Of a DNA stretch of 64,000 nt, positions 7,177-15,270 are shown one piece after another; positions within the stretch are counted from its first letter, which is position 1; every line of letters begins with the position of its first letter. Position numbers and translations under genes: made by a program. The stretch is from JAPSGB01 sp963775185. GTDB taxonomy: Bacteria > Myxococcota_A > Polyangia > Polyangiales > Polyangiaceae. The stretch spans positions 1-64,000 of the forward strand of contig CAVZIE010000019.1 of NCBI GenBank assembly GCA_963775185.1. The letters run 5' to 3'. The notes under the pieces were generated by a model that saw only the letters and a program-made list of their open reading frames with translations, was not told the origin of the DNA and searched no databases.

Positions 7177-8109
7177 TCAGCACGTCGGGCAGCCGCAGGA
7201 GACGCCCTTGATGCCCGAGAAATCGGCGCAACTGCCGAAGGGCGGCGTGCACACGCTGGGACCGAGGCACGCGCATGAGAAGTCGCCCTTGCAGCTCGCC
7301 GGTACGGTCACGCAGTGCGCGACGGGGCCCGTCTGCGTCGCGTACTCGGCGCAGACCTGGTTCTTGCCGGTGCACATGGCGCAGCTCGCGACGGAGACGC
7401 ACTCGGTGGCGTCGACGCACTGGCCCGTGTAGCAGATGCCCTTGATCTCCGGCACCTGTCCGCTGGGACAGATCGGTGAAGGCGACGCGCAGGCGACCTT
7501 GGTGTCGTCGCACTGGTAGCCTGCGACGCAGCGGCCTGCGACGCACTGCGCGTCGGTGATGCCGTGGGCCGCACAGCTGCTCTGCAGGCACAAGTTGGGA
7601 CACGACGGCGGCTGTGGGTCGCCTGCTGCGAGCCCCTCGCACGTGCAGCAGTCGGAGAACAGCGTGCAGTCGGCGGCGCTCGTGCACTCGGGGCTCGCCC
7701 CGCCGCTGCCCGATGCCCCGGCGGTGCCGCCGCTGCCCGACGTGCCGCCGCTGCCCGCCGTGCCCGCCGTGCCGCCGCTGCCCGCTGTGCCGCCGCTGCC
7801 CGCTGTGCCGCCGCTGCCCGCTGTGCCGCCGCTGCCCGCTGTGCCGCCGCTGCCCGCTGTGCCGCCGCTGCCCGCTGTGCCGCCGCTGCCCGACGTGCCC
7901 GCCGTGCCGCCGCTGCCCGCCGTGCCCGCGCTGCCCGCCGTGCCCGCGCTGCCCGATGTCCCGGCGGTGCCGCCGTTGCCGGACGTGCCGGCGCTGCCGC
8001 CGTTGCCCGACGTGCCCGAGCCGCCGTCGTTTCCGCCGTTGCTGCTCGTCGAGCCGCCGCAAGCGACGGCCAACGTGGACACCACCGCAAGAATCCCCAA
8101 GCTCCGCAT
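7177..8109 (-). CDS. Cys-rich lipoprotein with Gly/Thr/Ser repeat linker
   Basis: MRSLGILAVVSTLAVACGG is a lipoprotein signal. Residues ~20-140 are built of GTAGS and SGGTAG repeats, encoded by six exact tandem 18-bp units at 7784-7891. The C-terminal ~165 residues carry many cysteines in the order CTSAADCTLFSDCCTC, CVAGRCVAGYQC, ICYTGQC and a final CGCPTC, consistent with a disulfide-bonded surface domain. This anchor-linker-Cys-domain layout recurs in several neighbouring genes and is frequent in Polyangia. No enzymatic motif is seen. Confidence 0.75.
   Translation of the reverse strand: MRSLGILAVVSTLAVACGGSTSSNGGNDGGSGTSGNGGSAGTSGNGGTAGTSGSAGTAGSAGTAGSGGTAGTSGSGGTAGSGGTAGSGGTAGSGGTAGSGGTAGSGGTAGSGGTAGTAGSGGTSGSGGTAGASGSGGASPECTSAADCTLFSDCCTCEGLAAGDPQPPSCPNLCLQSSCAAHGITDAQCVAGRCVAGYQCDDTKVACASPSPICPSGQVPEIKGICYTGQCVDATECVSVASCAMCTGKNQVCAEYATQTGPVAHCVTVPASCKGDFSCACLGPSVCTPPFGSCADFSGIKGVSCGCPTC
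7784..7891. repeat. 18-bp coding minisatellite, six exact copies
   Basis: The unit GCTGTGCCGCCGCTGCCC repeats six times without a mismatch, encoding a Gly/Ser/Ala/Thr spacer on the minus strand. The flanks hold diverged units to about 7980. Exact copies suggest recent slippage and length variation between strains. Confidence 0.85.
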
Positions 8110-8248
8110 GCGCGCGAGTATACTCGTTTGCTCGACGAACTGCCGCAGCCCGGCGCGCCGATCCTCGGGTGGGTCGCCGGCGACGGGACGGGACTGACGC
8201 TAGCGCGCGACCGTTGAGGCGCGATCGCACTCGTGCTAGCCAGGGGCC

Positions 8249-9101
8249 ATGAGGCGGGTACTGGCTGGGGCTCTGGTGGCAGCGGTGTGCGTGTCGTCTT
8301 TCGGCGCGTGCTCCAGCGACGAGACGAAGAAGAAGCCTGCCGACGACGCCAGCACGGGTGACGGCTCGTCGGGGAGCGGTGGTACCGGCGGAGTGTCGGG
8401 TACGGGTGGCGTGTCGGGCACGGCCGGTAGCGACGCCAGTGCCGGTACCGGCGGCGTGAGCGGCACCGCGGGCATGGGCGGCATGGGCGGCATGGGCGGT
8501 GTTGACGCCAGCGCAGGCGCTGCCGGCATGGACGCCGGTGACGCGGGCCTGGTTTGCTCGCCGATGCTGGACCTGGACGCGGGCGCCGCGGGCAGTGCTG
8601 GCGCGGCGGGAAGCGCGGGTGCGGCGGGCAACGCCGGCGCCAGCGGAGCGGCGGGCAGCGACGCCGGCGTCCCCAACGGCTACAAGTGGCGCGACTGGGC
8701 GAACAACGTCTGCGGCGACTGCATCGGGACGACGCTGGACTGCAGCGCCTTCGAGGGCAACAGCAGCTTCGACCCCGCGACGGGCATCTTGACGCTGCAG
8801 CTCGACCCGGGGCTGGCGGAGATCGTCGATGCGCAGCTGGTGAACTTGTACTGGTACACCAACGACCCGGACGCGAGCGTGAGCAGTGGCGGCTTGAGCG
8901 GGTCGCTCGACATGCAGGTGGACAAGAACACGCTGACCGTGGATCTGTCTGTCGGAGGTCCCGCCGTACGTCAGTCACATCGGCACGATCGAGCTCGCGA
9001 TCCGCGACGCCTGCGGCGTGACGAGCGAGACGAGCGGCTCGTGGCTGGCCACGTTCGATCCCGACGGCGGCACGGTCTTGCCGATCTACTGCGAGTTCTG
9101 A
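8249..9101 (+). CDS. Lipoprotein with Gly-rich linker; one-base frameshift
   Basis: MRRVLAGALVAAVCVSSFGAC is a lipoprotein signal. A GTGGVSGTAG-type linker runs to about residue 140, followed by a beta-rich domain starting YKWRDWANNVCGDCIG. The frame changes near 8951: after VDLS the protein continues one frame over as SEVPPYVSHIGTIELAIRDA and ends FDPDGGTVLPIYCEF at TGA 9099. Removing one base gives about 283 residues. The two halves fit as one domain, so I treat it as one gene with an artefactual insertion. It overlaps the convergent ligase gene by 16 bases. Confidence 0.65.
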
Positions 9102-10402
9102 TCGCGCCCGATCAGCGACAGGCAGTCCTCGAACTTGCCGCTCGCCGAGCGCGGGATCTCCGCCTTGTATTCGAGCTCCAGCTCGAACGGATAGCGCAGC
9201 GTGTCCAGAACGACCTTGCGCACGCGCGCCTCGAGCTCCGGCGAGAGACGATCCGCGACCAGCTCGAGCACGACGCGTTCGAGGCTGTGCTGCACCAGCC
9301 GGAACTGCTTCACCGGCGCGACGCGCCCGAGCGCGTTCGAACCGAAGCGCGGCCACACCCGGTCGCCGCCCGGCAGCTGCAGCATGTTGCGCACGCGCCC
9401 GACGATGCTCTCCAACACCGGAAGACCGAGCCCCGTCGGGCACGGCGCGCCGCGCGTCGCGTAGTCGCCCAGGTCGTAGCGGATCAGCGGCATGGCGAAG
9501 GCGTGGAGCGGCGTGACCAGCACGCGTCCCGTCTCGCCGATCTCGCACGGCGTGCCGTCGTCCCGCACCACTTCGACGAACACGCTCTCCGACTGCACGT
9601 GGTAGTGCGTGTGCTCGGGGCATTGGAGCGCGATGAAGCCCACCTCCGAGGAGGAGTAGGCGTCCACCACCGGGACGCCGAAGGTGCGGCGCGCGGCTCC
9701 GCGCAGCGCCGGCGGCAGCACCTCCCCGAAGGTGCCGAGCTCGCGCAGCGCCGGCAACCGCGTGCCGTTCCGCGCTGCTTCATCCACCAGGGCTTCGGTG
9801 TTCGACGCGTAGGTCGCCACGTAGGCAGGGGCTTCACGCGCGAGCCACACCAGCTGTTCCCGCACCGGCGTGTGCACGTCCAGCGTCACCAGCGGACCGC
9901 TGCGCGGGTGGGGCGACCAGTGCGCGTCGCGACGCCCGCCCGGCGCGCGCGCGCTGCCGTCGGGCACGGCGCGGATGGACGCGGCCGTGAGCGTCAAGTC
10001 GCGACCATGCCAGCCGTGATCGCGCATCGACACGGCTTCGATGATCGCGTCCTGCACGGCGCCGATCTTCGCCGTCACCGGGACGCCGGTGGAGCCGGAG
10101 CTGTGCGGCTCGCGCGTGACGCGATGCTCCTCGGGCACGTCGCGGCTCGCGAGATCTCCGGCGTGCTCCCGCACCGCCGCGCGCGTCAGTGCCGGGATCT
10201 CTTCGAAACGCTCCGGCAGTCGTGCGTAGTGGGGCGCGGTGCGCCGTGCGTGACGCACCAGCTCGGCGAGCCGGGCGCGCTGCAACTGTTCGATCTGCGC
10301 CGCCGGGAGGCGCTCGATCGCGGCGAGCGCCTTGAGCATCGGGCCGAGCGCCGCGGCGCGCGGCAGCATCGCGAGCTGGCACAGGTTGTCGAGGAGCGTC
10401 AT
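9086..10402 (-). CDS. PaaK/coenzyme F390 synthetase-like adenylate-forming ligase
   Basis: This 438-residue cytoplasmic protein starts at ATG 10402, overlapping the upstream oxidoreductase stop (ATGA). SSGSTGVPVTAKI is the phosphate-binding loop of the ANL superfamily. PVVDAYSSSEVG and RVLVTPLHAFAMPLIRYDLGD match the PaaK/CapK branch, which activates aryl or acyl acids as adenylates. The closing SASGKFEDCLSL carries a lysine near the place of the catalytic one. The substrate cannot be told. The overlap with a GMC oxidoreductase suggests a shared small-molecule pathway. Confidence 0.75.
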   Translation of the reverse strand: MTLLDNLCQLAMLPRAAALGPMLKALAAIERLPAAQIEQLQRARLAELVRHARRTAPHYARLPERFEEIPALTRAAVREHAGDLASRDVPEEHRVTREPHSSGSTGVPVTAKIGAVQDAIIEAVSMRDHGWHGRDLTLTAASIRAVPDGSARAPGGRRDAHWSPHPRSGPLVTLDVHTPVREQLVWLAREAPAYVATYASNTEALVDEAARNGTRLPALRELGTFGEVLPPALRGAARRTFGVPVVDAYSSSEVGFIALQCPEHTHYHVQSESVFVEVVRDDGTPCEIGETGRVLVTPLHAFAMPLIRYDLGDYATRGAPCPTGLGLPVLESIVGRVRNMLQLPGGDRVWPRFGSNALGRVAPVKQFRLVQHSLERVVLELVADRLSPELEARVRKVVLDTLRYPFELELEYKAEIPRSASGKFEDCLSLIGRDQNSQ

Positions 10403-12022
10403 CCCTTCGCGGCGCGCAGCAGATCCGCGCAGCGCTCGCCGATCATCATACACGGTGCGTTGGTGTTGCCGCCGACGATGCTCGGCATGATCGACGCGTC
10501 CGCGACGCGCAGGCCCTGGACGCCGCGCACGCGCAGCTCGGGATCCACCACGGCCCGGTCGTCCGTGCCCAGGCGACAGGTGCCGACCGGGTGATACACG
10601 GTGCAGATGCGGTTGGGGATCTCGCGGCGCAGCGCCGCCGCGTCGGCGAAATCCGCGCCGGGGTGGAGCTCGCCGTTCACGCCCTCGCGGATCGCCTTGG
10701 CCTGCATGATCTCGCGGACCAGCTGGATGCTCTTGAACAAGAACTCGAGATCGTCCGGCTCTTCGAGGAAGTGCGGATCGATGATCGGCGCCGCCGTCGG
10801 GTCGCTCGAAGCCAGGCGCACCTCGCCGCGACTCTTCGGGTAGATCAGCGTCGGAAGGATCGTCAGCGCCGCGCGCTTGTCCACGTGACGCGTGTTCTCG
10901 GGCTTGTCCTGGTTCGGCGACGGGTACGCCCACGGCAGGCTGTGGATCTGCAAATCGGGCAACGTCGAGGTCGGCGTGCCCTTCACGAAGCCGGCGCTCT
11001 CGAACACCGTGCGCCCGAACCACGTGCCGCCCTTCATCTTCTCGGCGAGCATCCCGCCGAGGAAGTGCATGGCCGTGCCGCGATGCACCGCTGTGGGCAT
11101 CAGGAACGTCAGCGGGAAGAACAGGTGGTCGTGGAGGTTGTCGCCCACGGGCAGATCCGCGACGACGTCGATGCCGTGCTGCTTCAGGTGCGCGGCGGGG
11201 CCCACGCCGGACAGGAGCAGGATCTGCGCGGAACCGACGACGCCGCCCGACAACACGACCTCGCGGGAGGCGTGTACGGTGCGCGTCTCGCCGTCCTTGA
11301 TCAGCTCGCAGCCAGTGGCGCGGCCGTTCTTCGATCACGACGCGGCCGACGACCACGCCTGTCTCCACGTATAGATTCGGGCGGCCCATGGCGGGCAGGA
11401 GATACGCCTCGCTGGTGCTGTAGCGCAGGCCGTCCTTGGCGCTCATCTGGAACAGGGCCGCGCCCTCTTGGGACGCGCCGTTGTAGTCGTCGATCACCGG
11501 CACGTTGCAGGTCTCGCTGATCGCCTGCATGAACGCCTCCGACGCGCCGGTGACGTCGCTGGCCTTGGTGACCGCGATCGGACCGGACCCGCCCCGGAGC
11601 TCGCTCTCGCCGCCTTCCCACGACTCGAGTCGCTTGAAGTACGGCAAGACGTCGTTGAAACCCCAGCCCGTGGCGCCGCCGTCCGCCCAGTCGTCGTAGT
11701 TTCGGCGATTGCCGCGCACGAACAACAGCCCGTTGATCGAGCTCGACCCACCGAGCACGCGCCCGCGCACGTATGGGATGCGGCGATCGAGCGCGTGCTT
11801 CTGCGGCGCGGTGTAGTAGCCCCAGTCGAAGCGCTTCTTGACCTGCGGCACCGTGTGCACGATCGAGATCATGCCGGGCTTCATGCAGAACGTCGTGCGA
11901 TCGCTGCCGCCCGCCTCCACCAGCAGCACGCGGCAGCTCGCGTCCTCGCTCAGCCGCGCCGCGATGATCGCGCCCGCCGACCCCGCGCCCACCACGATGT
12001 AGTCGTACTCCTCGTGCGCCAT
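10399..12022 (-). CDS. GMC-family FAD oxidoreductase (choline dehydrogenase-like); one-base frameshift
   Basis: ATG 12022 begins MAHEEYDYIVVGAGSAGAI, the FAD-binding Rossmann loop. YVRGRVLGGSSSINGLLFV is GMC signature 1. The end has VYHPVGTCRLG with the catalytic His, and VADASIMPSIVGGNTNAPCM. Near 11325-11333 the frame slips: before it reads GRVVIE, after it GRATGCELIKDGETRT and SGGVVGSAQILLLSGVGP. Deleting one base restores ~540 residues, normal for the family. GMC enzymes oxidise alcohols using FAD. The downstream PaaK-like ligase overlaps by four bases. Confidence 0.8.
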
Positions 12023-12080
12023 GGACGCGCGAGCATAGCCCACCAATAGAACATGTTTCAATCGTCGCCCGGAACGCGGC

Positions 12081-12101
12081 TTTTCCGCGCCGGACCGGCA
12101 T
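12081..12101 (-). repeat. Dispersed palindromic element, copy 4
   Basis: TTTTCCGCGCCGGACCGGCA, an exact core match on the minus strand. It is paired with an opposite-orientation copy 18 bases away. Confidence 0.75.
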
Positions 12102-12119
12102 CCAGGCTGCCCGTTCGGG

Positions 12120-12146
12120 ATTGTCGGCCCGGCGCGGAACCCCGCG
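12120..12146 (+). repeat. Dispersed palindromic element, copy 5
   Basis: ATTGTCGGCCCGGCGCGGAA then CCCCGCG; one base differs in the centre (CCC for TCC). With copy 4 it forms an outward-facing inverted pair. The 282 bases from 12147 to 12428 hold no gene I can support and are rich in CGCGC runs. Confidence 0.7.
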
Positions 12147-12428
12147 AGCCGACCCCGGTCGGCGCGAAGCGCGCGCCGGCAGCGCGGCGAACGCCACGCA
12201 CAGGACCTGCTCGACACTGCTGTCGGCCCCCACGTGGACCGTGCTTGAAGCCGAGCCCGCGCAGCGCCGACGGCGCGCGCGCGGCGCGACGGAAGATACA
12301 GCCCGTGCGCGCACGTCCCGCGATAGGCCTTCATGACATGGTGTCTGCGCCGCGCCGGAGAAGCCGACGCCGGATCCGTGTCCGTGACCCGACTGGGCGA
12401 AAGATCCAGAACGGCGTAGAACATCGAT

Positions 12429-12942
12429 ATGAGATCCGTCGGTATCGTAATCTCGATTTCCGCATTGTTCGTGGCGTGCGGCGGGCAGGTGGTCGGTGCG
12501 GGCTCGGGCGGGAGCGCCGCAACCGGCGGCTCGGGGCCGAGCGGTTCCGGCGGAAGCGGCGGGACCACGGGGAGTGGTGGCATGGGCGGCGGCACACCCC
12601 CGGGCCCGAACCCGGGCGCGGCCGGCAACACAGGCGACAGCGCAGTGCTCGCGATAAGCCACCTGTATCTCGGCGACACGGATCGCGCCGGCAACCCGAG
12701 CCCGACCGCGTGGAAGCAATATGGCTTCAACATCGACCACACGGTATCGACCAAGACGTCGTCGGACGTGTGCAAGCTGGCTATCGGCGCGAACCCCACG
12801 AACGTCAAGACGGACGGACCGGGCGGTATCGACAACTCGTTCGGGTCGAACATCGCGCCGCTCTCTCGGCTTCGACGCGAACGAGGTCCAGCTCGGTCCG
12901 GTCGTCGCGCCGGAGGTGCTGCCGCCGGATCCGTGCAACTGA
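12429..12942 (+). CDS. Small Gly-rich lipoprotein; one-base frameshift
   Basis: MRSVGIVISISALFVACGG is a lipoprotein signal, followed by a GGSGPSGSGGSGGTTGSGG linker. A domain of ~110 residues starts LAISHLYLGDTDRAGNPSPT. The frame slips at about 12865: GSNIAPL continues one frame over as LGFDANEVQLGPVVAPEVLP and ends DPCN at 12942. Removing one base yields about 170 residues. The function is unknown, and the two cysteines left after the lipobox could pair. Confidence 0.65.
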
Positions 12943-12968
12943 GCCGAGGATAGTCGTACACTCGCGCG

Positions 12969-13907
12969 GTGGCACTTCCCGTCGTCTCCGCGCTCGAGGC
13001 TCTGCTGCGACCGCGCGCGAGGCACGACAACGACGTGAGCGCCTGGCGCGATCTCGACTGGGCGCGGCACGGCGTCGATCTGCCGCCCGGTCTCGAGCTC
13101 ACGTGGCTCGGCACGGCGGGGTTCCTGTTCGCCTATGCCGGCTTCGCTCTGCTGGTCGAGCCGTACGTCTCCCGCCAGCCGCTCCGCAGCATGCTCGCGC
13201 GGCGCGCGCTGCACGCGGACGAGACGCTGCTCGAGCGCTACGTGCCGCGCGCGGACGCGGTGCTGGTCGGGCACACGCATTTCGACCACGCGGTGGACGT
13301 GCCCGCGCTCGCGCGTCGCGACGGTTGCATGGCGTACGGCTCGCAGTCGCTGCGCACGCTGATGGCGCTCTACGGCCTGGCCGGGCAGTGCGTGGAGGTC
13401 GAGCCCATGCGCACCTACGAGATCGGGCCGTTCGCCGTCACGTTCGTGGAGTCCGTGCACTCGAAGCTGGCGCTCGGCCTGGCGGTACCGGCGGGCGGCG
13501 AGCTCACGTGCGAAAACCTCGACGATCTCTCGTCGGGTCGCTACCGCTGCGGACAGGTCTACGGCATCCACATCGCGGTGGCGGGCGCGAGCTTCTACCA
13601 CCAGGGCAGCGCGAACCTGATCGACGAGCGTGTGGTGCATCGCGGCGTGGACTACTTCCTCGCGGGCATCGCCGGCCGCGCGTTCACGCCGCGCTATTTC
13701 CAGCGCATCCTGTCGCGGCTGCAGCCGCGCGTGGTGATCCCGCAGCACTTCGACGACTTCTTCCGCCCGCTCGGCGCGGAGCTGGGCTTCTCGCTCAACG
13801 TCAACTTCGGCAGCTTCGTCGAGGAGGTCGAGCAGGTGTCGCGCGACTTCACGATCCGCACCCTCGAGCCGCTCAGGCCGGTCGGGGTACGCCGGGGCGT
13901 GGCGTGA
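12969..13907 (+). CDS. Metallo-beta-lactamase-fold hydrolase (UlaG/RomA-like)
   Basis: Starts at GTG 12969; 312 residues. LTWLGTAGFLFAYAG is the first strand pair of the fold, and VLVGHTHFDHAVDVPALAR is the HxHxDH zinc site. Later come ESVHSKLALGL, ASFYHQGSANL and VVIPQHFDDFF, placing further metal ligands. This matches L-ascorbate-6-phosphate lactonase/RomA-type hydrolases acting on phosphoesters, lactones or N-acyl lipids. No signal peptide is seen. The next gene starts at the GTGA overlap, so the two are co-translated. Confidence 0.85.
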   Translation: MALPVVSALEALLRPRARHDNDVSAWRDLDWARHGVDLPPGLELTWLGTAGFLFAYAGFALLVEPYVSRQPLRSMLARRALHADETLLERYVPRADAVLVGHTHFDHAVDVPALARRDGCMAYGSQSLRTLMALYGLAGQCVEVEPMRTYEIGPFAVTFVESVHSKLALGLAVPAGGELTCENLDDLSSGRYRCGQVYGIHIAVAGASFYHQGSANLIDERVVHRGVDYFLAGIAGRAFTPRYFQRILSRLQPRVVIPQHFDDFFRPLGAELGFSLNVNFGSFVEEVEQVSRDFTIRTLEPLRPVGVRRGVA

Positions 13908-14317
13908 AGACGTCGTACTTCGGCGACGTCGCGCCGGCCGACGGCGAGCTCGCCGTGATGGACGGCGGCATGCACGGTGTGCAGGGCCACGCCCTCGTGG
14001 TCGCGCGGGACAACCGCTCCGCGCGTTGGGAGCGTCGCATCGACAGCTTCCGCCCGAGCGGCACGCCGGGCGCTGGAATCACCGCCTTGACCGAGGTCGA
14101 GCAAGCGGATCTGGCGAGGTGGCGGGAGGTTGTTGGTGGCGTCGCGGAATCCCGCTTCTTCCCGCCTCCCGCGAGCGGCCCGCCGCGCTGGGTGTGGGCG
14201 ATCGCGCTCGGCGATCGGCTGATCGAGGGCGGCGCGATCGCGCCGGGCAGCGATGCTCCGGCCGGGCTCGCGCCGCTGCTCGCGTGGCTGCGAACGCGCG
14301 TGGACGGTCTCGCGTAG
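13904..14317 (+). CDS. Hypothetical protein coupled to the hydrolase
   Basis: GTG 13904 overlaps the upstream TGA (GTGA). The 137-residue protein has no signal peptide or membrane segment. Segments such as GELAVMDGGMHGVQGHALVV, LTEVEQADLARWREVVGGVA and WAIALGDRLIEGGAI give an alternating beta/alpha pattern. I do not recognise a family. The coupling suggests it works with the metallo-hydrolase. Confidence 0.65.
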   Translation: MKTSYFGDVAPADGELAVMDGGMHGVQGHALVVARDNRSARWERRIDSFRPSGTPGAGITALTEVEQADLARWREVVGGVAESRFFPPPASGPPRWVWAIALGDRLIEGGAIAPGSDAPAGLAPLLAWLRTRVDGLA

Positions 14318-14436
14318 ACCGGCGTCCACGGGGTTCATGGTGCCGCGCGGATCGACGGACTTCATGGGTTGGCGCCGCTGGCACGGGGCTTGCTCACACT
14401 GGTACGATTCCTGATCGGCTGGAGGAGGCTCACGTG

Positions 14437-15222
14437 ATGCGGACACGACAATGGCTGGTGCGCGCCGGGCTTGCTGCGCTGGCGCTGGGGCTCGGGACCG
14501 GGGCGAAGAACGGCTGCGGCAGCAAGGAAGCGAACGATACGTTCACGTCGCCGGTGCAGGCCGTCACCACGGTGCTCGAGCACGATGACGGCAGCGTCGA
14601 GGCGAACACGGTGCTCATCAGCACCCGCACGACGACCCACGACTTCGTCGATACGGCGACGAACGTGCAGCTGCGGCTGCCCGACGGGACGCCGGTGCCG
14701 CTCTCCCTCGACACGCCGGGCCACTACGTGGCGGAGCCGTCCGCGCTGTCGTTCACGGCGGGCGGCACGTACCAGATCAAGTTCGACCTGGACGACGCGT
14801 CCGCGGCGGGCAAGGTCGCCGGCGGCAATTTCGTCGCGGTGATGGATGCCCCCGACGACACCGTCACCGCGTCGTTCAGCACCCCGCCGGCGTTCACCGG
14901 CGACACATCCACGATCAAGTGGTCGCCGTCCAACCGCTACGGGCTGATCCGGATCTCCGACGCCAGCGGCAACATCGTGTACGAGAACTTCGACTTCAAC
15001 GAGCCGCACTTCGACGGCTCGAAGTGGGCGCGGCTCACCAAGGGCGGATCGGTGGAGCTCGGCGTGGACGTGTTCGCGGACGCCGGCACGTACACCGTGC
15101 GCGTGTGCGCGGTGGACAAGGTCAGCGACTTCGACAAGAGCCTGTCGGCGGATCTCGGCACGCTCAGCGGCTTCTTGATGGGCCGCTGCGCGCCGGAGTT
15201 CACCGTCGACGTGGCGAACTGA
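14437..15222 (+). CDS. Exported beta-sandwich protein
   Basis: ATG 14437 has a strong GGAGGAGG ribosome site eight bases upstream. The N-terminus MRTRQWLVRAGLAALALGLG is a signal peptide, and GAKNGCGSKE may include a non-standard lipid-attachment Cys. The rest (261 residues in all) is beta-rich, with LRLPDGTPVPLSL, YQIKFDLDDA, STIKWSPSNRYGLIRISD and AGTYTVRVCAVDKVSD, typical of Ig-like or fibronectin-like sandwiches. No catalytic motif is visible. Confidence 0.7.
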   Translation: MRTRQWLVRAGLAALALGLGTGAKNGCGSKEANDTFTSPVQAVTTVLEHDDGSVEANTVLISTRTTTHDFVDTATNVQLRLPDGTPVPLSLDTPGHYVAEPSALSFTAGGTYQIKFDLDDASAAGKVAGGNFVAVMDAPDDTVTASFSTPPAFTGDTSTIKWSPSNRYGLIRISDASGNIVYENFDFNEPHFDGSKWARLTKGGSVELGVDVFADAGTYTVRVCAVDKVSDFDKSLSADLGTLSGFLMGRCAPEFTVDVAN

Positions 15223-15231
15223 CGCCAGGGG

Positions 15232-15255
15232 GCCTCGCCGGACCGGCACCAGGCG
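15232..15255 (-). repeat. Dispersed palindromic element, copy 6 (degenerate)
   Basis: CCTCGCCGGACCGGCACC keeps the left palindrome but has lost the GGTTCCGC side. It lies between convergent genes. Confidence 0.55.
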
Positions 15256-15270
15256 ACCATCCCGGCTGAT

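Noticed and set aside
9086..13114. A 1342-codon minus-strand open frame
   Set aside because: It is the PaaK-like frame joined by chance to out-of-frame GMC oxidoreductase and upstream non-coding sequence; long spurious frames are expected at this GC content.
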